Positions 1-7,553 of a DNA stretch of 64,000 nt are shown piece by piece (the first letter of the stretch is position 1; each line of letters begins with the position of its first letter). Origin of the DNA: Pseudoxanthomonas sp. GM95 (lineage in GTDB: Bacteria > Pseudomonadota > Gammaproteobacteria > Xanthomonadales > Xanthomonadaceae); contig NZ_FOAX01000001.1 of assembly GCF_900109775.1 (NCBI RefSeq), positions 1,178,001 through 1,242,000 on the forward strand, given 5' to 3'. The position numbers and the translations under genes are program-made. Under the pieces are notes generated by a model. The model saw nothing but the letters and a program-made list of their open reading frames with translations, was not told where the DNA came from and ran no database searches.

Positions 1-1
1 C

Positions 2-325
2 GCGCTGCTGAAGCTGGAGCTGGGTGAAGGCGCGGCCACCGCCGGCTTGCCGGCGACGCCGACGGGCATGTTCGAAAGCGGCCCGGCGTTCTCGCCCAAG
101 GCCGGCTTCAAGGGCCAGGTGATCGCCAGCTATCCCAAGTCCGAGAACCCGCTGCTGTCGGGCATGCTGCTGCACCCGGAGGCCATTCAGGGCAAGGCGG
201 CAGCGGTCGAGGTCGAAGTGGGCAAGGGCAAGGTCTATCTGTACGGCTTCCGCCCGCAGTGGCGTGGCCAATCGCAGGGCACCTACAGGTTCCTGTTCAA
301 CACGCTGTACGTGCCGCAGCAGTAA
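2..325 (+). CDS. C-terminal end of an M14-like (zinc carboxypeptidase family) protein, partial
   Basis: The reading frame is open from the first bases of the window, so the start lies upstream. The visible 107 residues end in a segment (KGKVYLYGFRPQWRGQSQGT followed by YRFLFNTLYV) that resembles the C-terminal accessory domain found after the catalytic domain in large secreted M14-family metallopeptidases. That segment often reads G[KR]V.LFGFRPQ.RGQ..GTF. The catalytic domain is not in the window, so activity cannot be judged. A strong rho-independent terminator follows directly. The family call rests on motif recall alone. Confidence 0.5.
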   Translation, partial: ALLKLELGEGAATAGLPATPTGMFESGPAFSPKAGFKGQVIASYPKSENPLLSGMLLHPEAIQGKAAAVEVEVGKGKVYLYGFRPQWRGQSQGTYRFLFNTLYVPQQ

Positions 326-349
326 GCGGGCACGCGTTGCGTGACACGA

Positions 350-378
350 GGGCGGCATCGCGAGATGCCGCCCTTTTT
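350..378 (+). terminator. Rho-independent terminator after the M14-like gene
   Basis: A perfect 10-bp stem GGGCGGCATC/GATGCCGCCC closes on a GCGA tetraloop and is followed by five T. It starts 25 nt after the stop codon of the upstream gene. Confidence 0.9.
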
Positions 379-520
379 GCTGCGCGTCGTCGCAGGCGAT
401 GACGATGCTCCGGCCCTGACCAATGGCCTACGGCGTGCGGCAAACGCGGTGCTAGAGTCCGGGCGATGCGTCGCTGCCGGGGGCAACGGGCGCGCTTCTT
501 CCTGTCCAAAGGGATCGACG

Positions 521-3004
521 ATGCAATTACGACGGAATGTCTGGTCCGCGGCGCTGGCCGTGGCCGCCACCTCGCTGCTGGGCGCTGCACCGGCTTTTGC
601 CGGTTACGACCAGCCGCCGGAACACCTGCTCAAGGTGCTCAAGGCACCGCCGCCGCCGACGCCCAACGTCGATCCCACCGGCAAGCACCTGCTGCTGACC
701 ACCAGCCAGACCTATCCCTCGATCACCCGCGTCGCCCAGCCGTACCTCAAGCTGGCCGGCGTGCGCCTGGAGCCGAAGAACCGCAGCCGCCACGACACCG
801 CTGGCGGTTACGGCATCCCGGCCTGCGTGGGCGATTTCACCCTGGTGGACATCGCCAGTGGCAAGGACACCAAGGTCGCGCTGCCGGCCGGGGCCTGCCC
901 GGGCATGGCGCAGTGGTCACCGGACGGCAAGCGCTTCGCCTTCCAGAACGTGGCCGCCGATGCGGTGCAACTATGGGTCGGCGATGCGGCCACTGGCGAA
1001 ATCCACCAGATCGCTGGCGCCAAGTTGAACCCGATCTTCGGCAGCACCGTGCAGTGGCTCGATGGCAGCGCCTCGCTGCTGGTCAAGCTGGTGCCCGAGC
1101 AGGGCCCGCCGCCGGCCGATGACGGCGCGGCTGGCCCGGACATCCAGCAGTCGCTGGGCGGGCAGGGCGAGAGCAGCACCTACGAATCGCGCGACACGCT
1201 GACCGACGTGCATGACGAAGCGCTGTTCGCCTATTACGGCGCCTCGCAGCTGGCGGTGGTGGACGTGGCCAGCGGCGGCATCAAGCCGGTTGGGGCGCCT
1301 GCGATCTACAACGGCGTCAACGCCGCGCCCGATGGCGTGCATGTGCTCACCGAAGCCATCCAGAAGCCGTTCTCGCACGCGGTGACCTACCAGCGCTTCG
1401 CCAACGACGTGGCCGTGCTGGACCTGTCGCGCAACACCTCCAAGCTGCTGGCCAAGCTGCCGCTGGCCGATCGCGTGCCGGTCCACGGCGTGCCCGAAGG
1501 CCCGCGCGACCACGACTGGCGCGCGACCGATCCGGCCACCGTGGTGTGGGCCGAGGCGCTGGACAAGGGCGACTGGAAGGTGGATGCACCGCTGCGCGAC
1601 AAGGTGCTGATGCTCAAGGCGCCGTTCACCGGCAAGCCGGTGGAAATCGCGAAGATCAAGTCGCGATTTGATGGCATCGCCTGGACCGCGCAGCCGGACC
1701 AGGCCTTCCTCAACGAGGAAGACGAAAATCGCCACTGGCGCACCACCAGCATCGTCAACGTCGACAATCCCAAGCAGGCGCCGAAGGTGCTGTGGGACCT
1801 GTCCAGCGACGAGCTGTATGAAGACCCGGGCAACTTCGTCTATCGCGTACTGCCCAACGGCGCTTATGTCGTGCGCCAGGATGGCGATGCGGTGTTCCTG
1901 CGCGGGCTGGGTTCGTCGCCGCAGGGTGATCGTCCGTTCCTGGACAAGCTGGATGTCAAGACCGGCACGTCCGAGCGCCTGTTCCGTAGCAGTGCCGATG
2001 CGTACGAGCAGTTCCTGGGCTTCACCGCGACCGACGGCAAGTTCCTCACTTGGCACCAGTCGGTCATGGATCCGCCCAATGCCTACCTGCGCACCCTGGG
2101 CGCGCGCGACGCCGCGGCGGCCAAGGGCGAGGCGCAGTTCGCCTCGACCACCACCACCCTGACCCATGTGCCCGATCCGACACCGGAAGTGCGCCAGATC
2201 AAGAAGCGCCTGGTGACCTACAAGCGGGCGGACGGCGTGGATCTGTCGTTCACCCTGTACACGCCGCCTGGCTACAAGGAAGGCACGCGCCTGCCGGCGA
2301 TCCTGTACGCATACCCGGCCGACTTCGCCAGCAGCGCGCAGGCGGGGCAGGTGTCCGGTTCACAGCAGACCTTCACCCGCTTGCCGTACTACCGGCTGAT
2401 GCTGCTGGCCGGCTACGCGATCATCGACAACGCCTCGTTCCCGATCGTCGGCGATCCCAAGACCGCCTACGACACCTACCTTGAGCAGCTGGAAGCCGAC
2501 GCCAAGGCCGCCGTGGACAAGGCCGTCGAGCTGGGCGTGGTCGACCGCGACCGCATCGGCGTCACCGGCCACAGCCATGGCGCGCTGATGACCGCCAACC
2601 TGATCGCGCACACCGATCTGTTCCGAGCCGGCGTGGCCACCAGCGGTTCGTACAACAAGACGCTGACGCCGTTCGGCTTCCAGAACGAGCGCCGCTCGGT
2701 GTGGGAAGCACAGGACGTGTACCTGAAGGCGTCGCCGTTCTTCTTCGCCGACAAGATCAAGCTGCCGCTGCTGCTGATGCATGGCGAGGACGACGCCAAT
2801 CCGGGCACCGAGCCGATCCAGTCGCGCAAGCTGTTCCAGGCCATCCGCGGCAACGGTGGCACGACGCGCCTGGTGATGCTGCCGCACGAACCGCACTGGT
2901 ACACCGCCCTGGAATCCAACGCGCAGGAGGTCTACGAAATGCTCAACTGGTTCGACACCTACGTGAAGCCGCCCAAGGCGCAGGCCAAGGCGGCGAAGCA
3001 CTAA
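521..3004 (+). CDS. Secreted S9-family prolyl oligopeptidase-like serine peptidase
   Basis: The protein has 827 residues, with a signal peptide at about 1-27 (hydrophobic stretch ending APAFA), a beta-propeller-like middle part and a C-terminal alpha/beta-hydrolase domain from about residue 590. The nucleophile motif is GHSHG with Ser685; the acid loop is HGEDD near 757; His792 (PHEPHW) completes the triad. Length and the HGEDDANPGT loop resemble the glutamyl-endopeptidase-like S9 group common in Xanthomonadaceae, which cleaves peptides in the periplasm or outside the cell. The frame is open 60 codons further upstream, but ATG 521 is chosen because it begins the signal peptide and the upstream residues are not protein-like and overlap the preceding terminator. 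Exact substrate specificity cannot be read. Confidence 0.9.
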   Translation: MQLRRNVWSAALAVAATSLLGAAPAFAGYDQPPEHLLKVLKAPPPPTPNVDPTGKHLLLTTSQTYPSITRVAQPYLKLAGVRLEPKNRSRHDTAGGYGIPACVGDFTLVDIASGKDTKVALPAGACPGMAQWSPDGKRFAFQNVAADAVQLWVGDAATGEIHQIAGAKLNPIFGSTVQWLDGSASLLVKLVPEQGPPPADDGAAGPDIQQSLGGQGESSTYESRDTLTDVHDEALFAYYGASQLAVVDVASGGIKPVGAPAIYNGVNAAPDGVHVLTEAIQKPFSHAVTYQRFANDVAVLDLSRNTSKLLAKLPLADRVPVHGVPEGPRDHDWRATDPATVVWAEALDKGDWKVDAPLRDKVLMLKAPFTGKPVEIAKIKSRFDGIAWTAQPDQAFLNEEDENRHWRTTSIVNVDNPKQAPKVLWDLSSDELYEDPGNFVYRVLPNGAYVVRQDGDAVFLRGLGSSPQGDRPFLDKLDVKTGTSERLFRSSADAYEQFLGFTATDGKFLTWHQSVMDPPNAYLRTLGARDAAAAKGEAQFASTTTTLTHVPDPTPEVRQIKKRLVTYKRADGVDLSFTLYTPPGYKEGTRLPAILYAYPADFASSAQAGQVSGSQQTFTRLPYYRLMLLAGYAIIDNASFPIVGDPKTAYDTYLEQLEADAKAAVDKAVELGVVDRDRIGVTGHSHGALMTANLIAHTDLFRAGVATSGSYNKTLTPFGFQNERRSVWEAQDVYLKASPFFFADKIKLPLLLMHGEDDANPGTEPIQSRKLFQAIRGNGGTTRLVMLPHEPHWYTALESNAQEVYEMLNWFDTYVKPPKAQAKAAKH

Positions 3005-3012
3005 TGTCGTGC

Positions 3013-3042
3013 GATGCCGCCGTGTCATGCAGCGGCGGCATC
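3013..3042 (+). terminator. Hairpin after the S9 peptidase gene
   Basis: A perfect 10-bp stem GATGCCGCCG/CGGCGGCATC with a 10-nt loop begins 9 nt after the stop codon. No T-run follows, so it is either a weak terminator or an mRNA 3' stabilising hairpin. Confidence 0.5.
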
Positions 3043-3098
3043 ATCGGTCAACACGCATCGCAGGGAATACGCGGTGCGCAACCTAGGGAAGGGATGCC

Positions 3099-3653
3099 AT
3101 GGGGCCTGTCAGATACCGCTTCGCAAGCGAAGCCGATTATCGATTTTCCTACGCGCGCTACTGCCTCCAGTGGTGGGTGGGCTTCATGGTGGCTGCCATC
3201 GTGCTACTGCCTGTCGGTCTGCTCGCTTCGCCGCCGGCGTCGCTTGTGATCCCTTTGGTGCTGGTACTGGTCTTCGGCATCGGCGTGTCCGGGCTTGGTG
3301 CGCTGAGCCATGCGCTCGCTGGCTGGCAGGCGCAGCGCACACCGGGTAAGCGCGAACAAAAGATCGTGACCGTGCTTGGCGCGCTGTTGGGTGTGGTGTT
3401 CTTCGGTGTGCTGGAGGCTTTTCTCGGCGTCCAGATCTGGCTGGCGCTGGCGACGGGAGAGCTGGAATGGCACAGTCGATCGCATCCGACGCAGCGCTAT
3501 ACCTGGTCGGAGTCACCCGTGGAGTTTGCATTGCATCTCGGGATCCTCGCCGTCATAGCGATGGTGTTTCCGGGTTGCCTCGTCTGGCTGCTGCGGGAAC
3601 GGCGGCGACTGCGTGGCGGCTTGCGCAATCGCATGCGCCCGTTTGCTGACTAA
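3099..3653 (+). CDS. Hypothetical inner-membrane protein
   Basis: I do not recognise this 184-residue protein. It has about four hydrophobic segments: roughly 28-48, 50-73, 91-115 and 147-168. A positively charged loop (RTPGKREQK) separates the second and third, and the C-terminus is Arg-rich (RERRRLRGGLRNRMR), which suggests it faces the cytoplasm. The start at ATG 3099 follows a purine-rich AGGGAAGGGATG context. It stands alone between the S9 peptidase and the MFS gene on the same strand, with 95 nt before it, so it may be its own unit. No function is proposed. Confidence 0.7.
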   Translation: MGPVRYRFASEADYRFSYARYCLQWWVGFMVAAIVLLPVGLLASPPASLVIPLVLVLVFGIGVSGLGALSHALAGWQAQRTPGKREQKIVTVLGALLGVVFFGVLEAFLGVQIWLALATGELEWHSRSHPTQRYTWSESPVEFALHLGILAVIAMVFPGCLVWLLRERRRLRGGLRNRMRPFAD

Positions 3654-3959
3654 GCCTGAGGTGGCGAGGGAGACCGAGGCGCGCGACCGTTCTCCCCGGT
3701 GGTCTAAGGCCCAGCACGCGGCGCAGTTCGCCTCGTCTACGTGCAGGCGCAACGCGGGCGGCGAGTTGCGCGCCGCCAATAGTGTCGCGCGCTGCGGCAT
3801 CCATGAGCGTGGTTCATAGCCAAGTGCGGTTTTGCCTGGCTAGTGGCGAGGCGCCGACGCGCCGATAGTGGCGGCCACTCCCCATGCGGCGTTCCGCATC
3901 CGGCCCCTGTCATTGCAGCGGCGCCGGGCGACGCCGTGCCGCCTTCGGACGCTTTCGCC
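3654..3959. other. Intergenic region, no gene seen
   Basis: Between the membrane protein and the MFS gene there is GC-rich sequence with short open frames on both strands but none with protein-like composition. The MFS frame stays open back to 3843. No clear promoter, terminator or repeat was recognised. Confidence 0.5.
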
Positions 3960-5381
3960 ATGACCCACGACACCGCTTCGCGCACCGCGCATCAGGGCGC
4001 CGTGCTGGCCATCATCCTGGTCAGCTACCTGATGATCATCCTGGACGTCTCGATCGTCATTACGGGGCTGCCGCACATCCAGGAGGACCTGGCGTTCTCC
4101 GCGGCCCGACTGGCCTGGGTGCAGAGCATCTACACGCTGACTTTCGGCGGTTTCCTGCTGCTGGGTGCGCGCGCCGGCGACATCCTCGGCCGGCGCCGCA
4201 TGTACCAGGTTGGTCTGGCGATCTTTACCGTGGCCTCGCTGGCGGTGGCCATGGCGCAGGGCGCGGCCTGGATGGTGCTGGCGCGTGGTGTGCAGGGCCT
4301 GGGCGCGGCGATCCTGGCGCCGACCTCGCTGGCGCTGCTGACCCTCCACTTTCCGGAAGGCCCCGAGCGCCGTCGCGCGACCTCGCTGTACGGCGCGGTC
4401 GCCGGGATCGGCGCCAGCGTCGGCCTGGTGCTGGGCGGGCTGCTGGCGGATCAGTGGTCGTGGCGGGTGGGCTTCTTCGTCAACCTGCCGGTGGGCGTGC
4501 TGCTCGCGTTCGCCGCACAGCGCTACATCCAAGAATCGCCGCGTCGCGCGGGCCAGTTCGACCTGCCGGGTGCGCTGCTGTCCACGGCTGGTTTCGGCGC
4601 GCTGATCTGGGGGATCGTCGAAGCCAGCGAGCTGGGTTGGCATGACACGCCCGCACTGGCGGCGATCGGCGGCGGCCTGGTGGCGATCGTGCTGTTCGTC
4701 CTGCACGAGGCGCGCGCCGCGCAGCCGATCATGCCGCTGCGCCTGTTCGCCCATCGTGAGCGGCTGGGCGCGTACGTGGCGCGCTTTCTGTTCCTGGGGG
4801 CGATGGTGACGTTCTTCTTTTTCTCCACGCAGTTCATGCAGCAGGTGCTGGGGTATTCGGCACTGCGGGCCGGGCTGGGCTTCCTGCCGATGACGCTGGT
4901 GAACTTCGTGGTGGCGCTGCAGGGGCCGCGCCTGCTCAAGGGCCTGCATCCGGGCGCGCAGCTTGTGCTGGGCCTCGGGCTAGCGCTGGTTGGCTTGGGG
5001 CTGCTGAGCCGGGCCGGCCCCGGTGCGTCGTATGCTCTGGCCATCGCGCTGCCGATGGTGCTGATCGGCGCAGGGCAGGGGCTGTGCTTCGGTCCGCTGA
5101 CGGCGTCGGGCGTCGCGGGCACGCGCGTGGAAGATGCCGGCGCCGCCTCGGGCGTGGTGAATGTGGCGCACCAGCTCGGCGCGTCGACCGGCCTGGGCGT
5201 GATGAGCGCGGTGGCGACCGCAGCCGAAGCAGGTCGCGTCGATGCAGTCGCGATCGCGCATGGAGCATCGGCCGCGCTGCAGGGCGCGACCGGCCTCATG
5301 CTGCTGGCCTTGCTCGTGGCGGTGCTGCTGATCCTGCCTGCGCGTCGCCGCGCACAGGGCGCGCTGGTCACGTCGTCCTGA
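3960..5381 (+). CDS. MFS transporter, DHA2 (EmrB/QacA-type) drug/proton antiporter
   Basis: The protein has 473 residues and about 14 hydrophobic helices, the DHA2 arrangement. The first helix carries LMIILDVSIV, the usual EmrB/QacA motif near the N-terminus (D of LDxSIVxxxLP). The loop 2-3 motif is RAGDILGRRRMY (MFS motif A), and GASVGLVLGGLLAD in helix 5 is the antiporter motif C. It probably exports toxic compounds through the inner membrane in exchange for protons. No membrane fusion protein or outer membrane factor lies beside it, so it probably works alone. The frame is open 39 codons upstream; ATG 3960 is chosen because the helix-1 motif normally sits near residue 25-30. No regulator is adjacent. 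Confidence 0.88.
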   Translation: MTHDTASRTAHQGAVLAIILVSYLMIILDVSIVITGLPHIQEDLAFSAARLAWVQSIYTLTFGGFLLLGARAGDILGRRRMYQVGLAIFTVASLAVAMAQGAAWMVLARGVQGLGAAILAPTSLALLTLHFPEGPERRRATSLYGAVAGIGASVGLVLGGLLADQWSWRVGFFVNLPVGVLLAFAAQRYIQESPRRAGQFDLPGALLSTAGFGALIWGIVEASELGWHDTPALAAIGGGLVAIVLFVLHEARAAQPIMPLRLFAHRERLGAYVARFLFLGAMVTFFFFSTQFMQQVLGYSALRAGLGFLPMTLVNFVVALQGPRLLKGLHPGAQLVLGLGLALVGLGLLSRAGPGASYALAIALPMVLIGAGQGLCFGPLTASGVAGTRVEDAGAASGVVNVAHQLGASTGLGVMSAVATAAEAGRVDAVAIAHGASAALQGATGLMLLALLVAVLLILPARRRAQGALVTSS

Positions 5382-5556
5382 TTACGGGAACACGCGATCA
5401 AGGCCGCGGTGTTGCCAGGCATCGCGGCCGGCTGCAGGCATCCAGCGCGTATCGCAATGCGCTCACTACGTCGCGAGTGATCAGGCGTTCCACGCAGGTT
5501 TGCGATCATGGCCGCGAAGCGCGCTGTTTGTCCGCGCACGAAGGAATGCCGTCCCG

Positions 5557-6723
5557 ATGTCCCGCGATCTGATCACCAAACCGATCACCGCCGCCTTGCT
5601 GCACGGCGCGGTGGAACTCGAACACACCGCGCACGGCGTCATACCGCATCGGCTGCCGGCGTGGGCGCGCGCGCAGAGCGGCGATCCGCAGCTGGCGATG
5701 GTCGAGGCGCAGCCGTCGGGCGTGCGACTGGTCTTCCAGACCCGTGCCACCGTGGTTGAGCTGCAGGCGCTGCGCACGCGCCGCGTCTATGCCGGCCTCC
5801 CGGCGCGCCCCGACGGCGTCTATGTACTGGCGCAGGGCAACCACGTGCTCGGGCAAACGACGATGCCCGGCGGCCATGTGCTGACGGTCGACATGGCCGC
5901 GGGCAGCGCGACGCGCGTGGAGGGCGCGCCGGGCCACGCGCGCTTCGCCAATCTGCCTGAAGGCGACAAGACGCTGACGCTATGGCTGCCGCATGACGAG
6001 GCTGTCGAGCTGATCGCGCTGCACAGCGATGCGCCGCTGGTGCCGGTCGAGGCGGGCGCGCAACGGCGCTGGGTGCATCACGGCAGCTCGATCAGTCACG
6101 GCAGCAATGCCACTGCGCCGCATGCGATCTGGCCGGTCGTGGCCGCGGCGCAAGGCGATGTCGCGCTGACCAACCTCGGCTTCGGCGGCAGCGCGCTGCT
6201 GGACCCGTTTGTCGCCCGCACGATCCGCGACCTGCCGGCGGACCTGATCAGCCTCAAGCTCGGCATCAATCTGGTGAATCTGGACCTGATGCGGCTGCGT
6301 GCGCTGGGCCCGGCGGTGCACGGTTTCCTCGACACCATCCGCGACGGGCACCCGACCACGCCGCTGCTGCTGGTTTCGCCGATCCTGTGCCCGATGCACG
6401 AGGCCACACCCGGCCCGACACTGCCTGACACCGCCGCGCTGGCCAGGGGCGAATGGCGCCTGCAGGCGGCCGGTGATCCGACCGACGTGCCGCGCGGCAA
6501 GCTGACCCTGCAGGTGATCCGCAGCACGCTGGCTGAGATCGTCGCGCAGCGTCGTGCGCACGATCCGAACCTGCACTATCTCGATGGACTGGCGCTCTAC
6601 GGCGAGGCCGATGCGCAGGCGCTGCCGCTGCCCGATGGCCTGCACCCGGACACGGCCACGCACCGGTTGATCGGCGAGCGCTTCGCCGCGCATGCGTTTG
6701 CCGAAGGTGTGTTCGGTCGCTGA
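5557..6723 (+). CDS. SGNH/GDSL-family hydrolase (esterase-like) with N-terminal jelly-roll-like domain
   Basis: The protein has 388 residues. Residues about 1-165 look like a beta-rich accessory domain; the SGNH domain follows. Block I is HHGSSISHG with candidate nucleophile Ser178, block II is GFGGS near 208-212, block III is KLGINLVN with Asn238, and block V is DGLHPD with Asp360 and His363. The HHGSSISH form of block I and the two-domain layout resemble the SsfX3-like acyltransferase/esterase group. No signal peptide is visible, so it is probably cytoplasmic. ATG 5557 is preferred to ATG 5500 because AAGGAA lies 10 nt before it. The substrate is unknown. Confidence 0.82.
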   Translation: MSRDLITKPITAALLHGAVELEHTAHGVIPHRLPAWARAQSGDPQLAMVEAQPSGVRLVFQTRATVVELQALRTRRVYAGLPARPDGVYVLAQGNHVLGQTTMPGGHVLTVDMAAGSATRVEGAPGHARFANLPEGDKTLTLWLPHDEAVELIALHSDAPLVPVEAGAQRRWVHHGSSISHGSNATAPHAIWPVVAAAQGDVALTNLGFGGSALLDPFVARTIRDLPADLISLKLGINLVNLDLMRLRALGPAVHGFLDTIRDGHPTTPLLLVSPILCPMHEATPGPTLPDTAALARGEWRLQAAGDPTDVPRGKLTLQVIRSTLAEIVAQRRAHDPNLHYLDGLALYGEADAQALPLPDGLHPDTATHRLIGERFAAHAFAEGVFGR

Positions 6724-6858
6724 GCCAGCGCCGCGCCGCGGGTCGTGACTGACATCAACCTGACCGTTTTGTCGGTATGGCCGGCGGGGGCGGCTGCGTA
6801 ACATCGCGCCACTTCGGCCAAGCCTCATGCCAGGTCGGGATATCCCATGAGGTGTCAG

Positions 6859-7503
6859 ATGAAACGTCCGTTGTTGGTCGCCGCGCTGCTGGCCGGCATG
6901 CTGGGGTCGGCCCAGGCCCACGAAATCTGGATCGAGCGCGATGGCGCCGGCCCGGTGCGCGTGTATTTCGGCGAACCGGCGCAGGCCGAACTCGACCACG
7001 GTCAGGATGAGATCAAGCGCATCGTCAAACCCACGCTGTTTGGTGCCAAGGGCAAAGCGGGCGCGCTGGCCCGCGAGGGCGATCACCTGACCGCGCCACT
7101 GCAAGGCGCAGGCGATGCCTGGCTGTCCGATGCCAGCGTGTTCGAACCGTGGAAGGGCGAGGACGGCCGCTTCGAGGCGGTGAGCTATTACGCACGTGCC
7201 GGCCGCAGCCAGGCCGAAAGCCGCCTGGCGTTCGAACTGATCCCGCGCGCGTCGCAGGGCAATGCCTTCACCCTGCAGTTCCGCGACAAGCCGTTGGCCG
7301 ATGCGGAAGTCACGCTGATCAACGCCGACAAGTGGACCAGGACGCTGAAGTCCGGCGCCGATGGCCTGGTCACGCTGCCGACGCTGGCGGCCGGCCGCTA
7401 CATCGTGGTGGCCAGCCACAAGGAAGCGGTCGATACCAGGATCGGCGCGCAGCAGGTTGCGGTGATGCACCACATCACCACGCTGACCTTCAAGGCCGAC
7501 TAG
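6859..7503 (+). CDS. Periplasmic DUF4198-family protein (NikM-like)
   Basis: The protein has 214 residues, with a signal peptide MKRPLLVAALLAGMLGSAQA cleaved before HEIWIE. The mature N-terminus begins with His, a feature shared with NikM-like/DUF4198 proteins and copper-oxidising PcoC-like folds, where an N-terminal His can bind metal. The C-terminal part (PLADAEVTLIN, then DGLVTLPTLAAGRYIVVASH) reads as an Ig-like/carboxypeptidase-regulatory beta fold. GAGGTG before the second Met decides for ATG 6859 rather than 6847. It is convergent with a TonB receptor, and in related genomes DUF4198 proteins accompany metal or siderophore uptake. The metal role here is inference. Confidence 0.75.
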   Translation: MKRPLLVAALLAGMLGSAQAHEIWIERDGAGPVRVYFGEPAQAELDHGQDEIKRIVKPTLFGAKGKAGALAREGDHLTAPLQGAGDAWLSDASVFEPWKGEDGRFEAVSYYARAGRSQAESRLAFELIPRASQGNAFTLQFRDKPLADAEVTLINADKWTRTLKSGADGLVTLPTLAAGRYIVVASHKEAVDTRIGAQQVAVMHHITTLTFKAD

Positions 7504-7513
7504 ACCCCGGGAC

Positions 7514-7552
7514 GTGCCGTCCGTGCCCGGACACGCCGGGCGGATGGCACGG
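7514..7552. terminator. Bidirectional hairpin between convergent genes
   Basis: Inverted arms GTGCCGTCCG and CGGATGGCAC enclose an inner CCCGG/CCGGG stem with a 5-nt loop and a 2-nt bulge. It sits between the stops of the DUF4198 gene (+) and the TonB receptor (-). No clear T-run follows on either strand. Confidence 0.45.
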
Positions 7553-7553
7553 C

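Noticed and set aside
341-520. N-terminal extension of the S9 peptidase frame by 60 codons
   Set aside because: It overlaps the terminator of the preceding gene, has no protein-like character, and would hide the clear signal peptide that begins at 521.
3840-4949. Long open frame antisense to the MFS gene
   Set aside because: It is His/Gln/Arg-rich without any family motif, as expected for the antisense of a GC-rich membrane protein gene.
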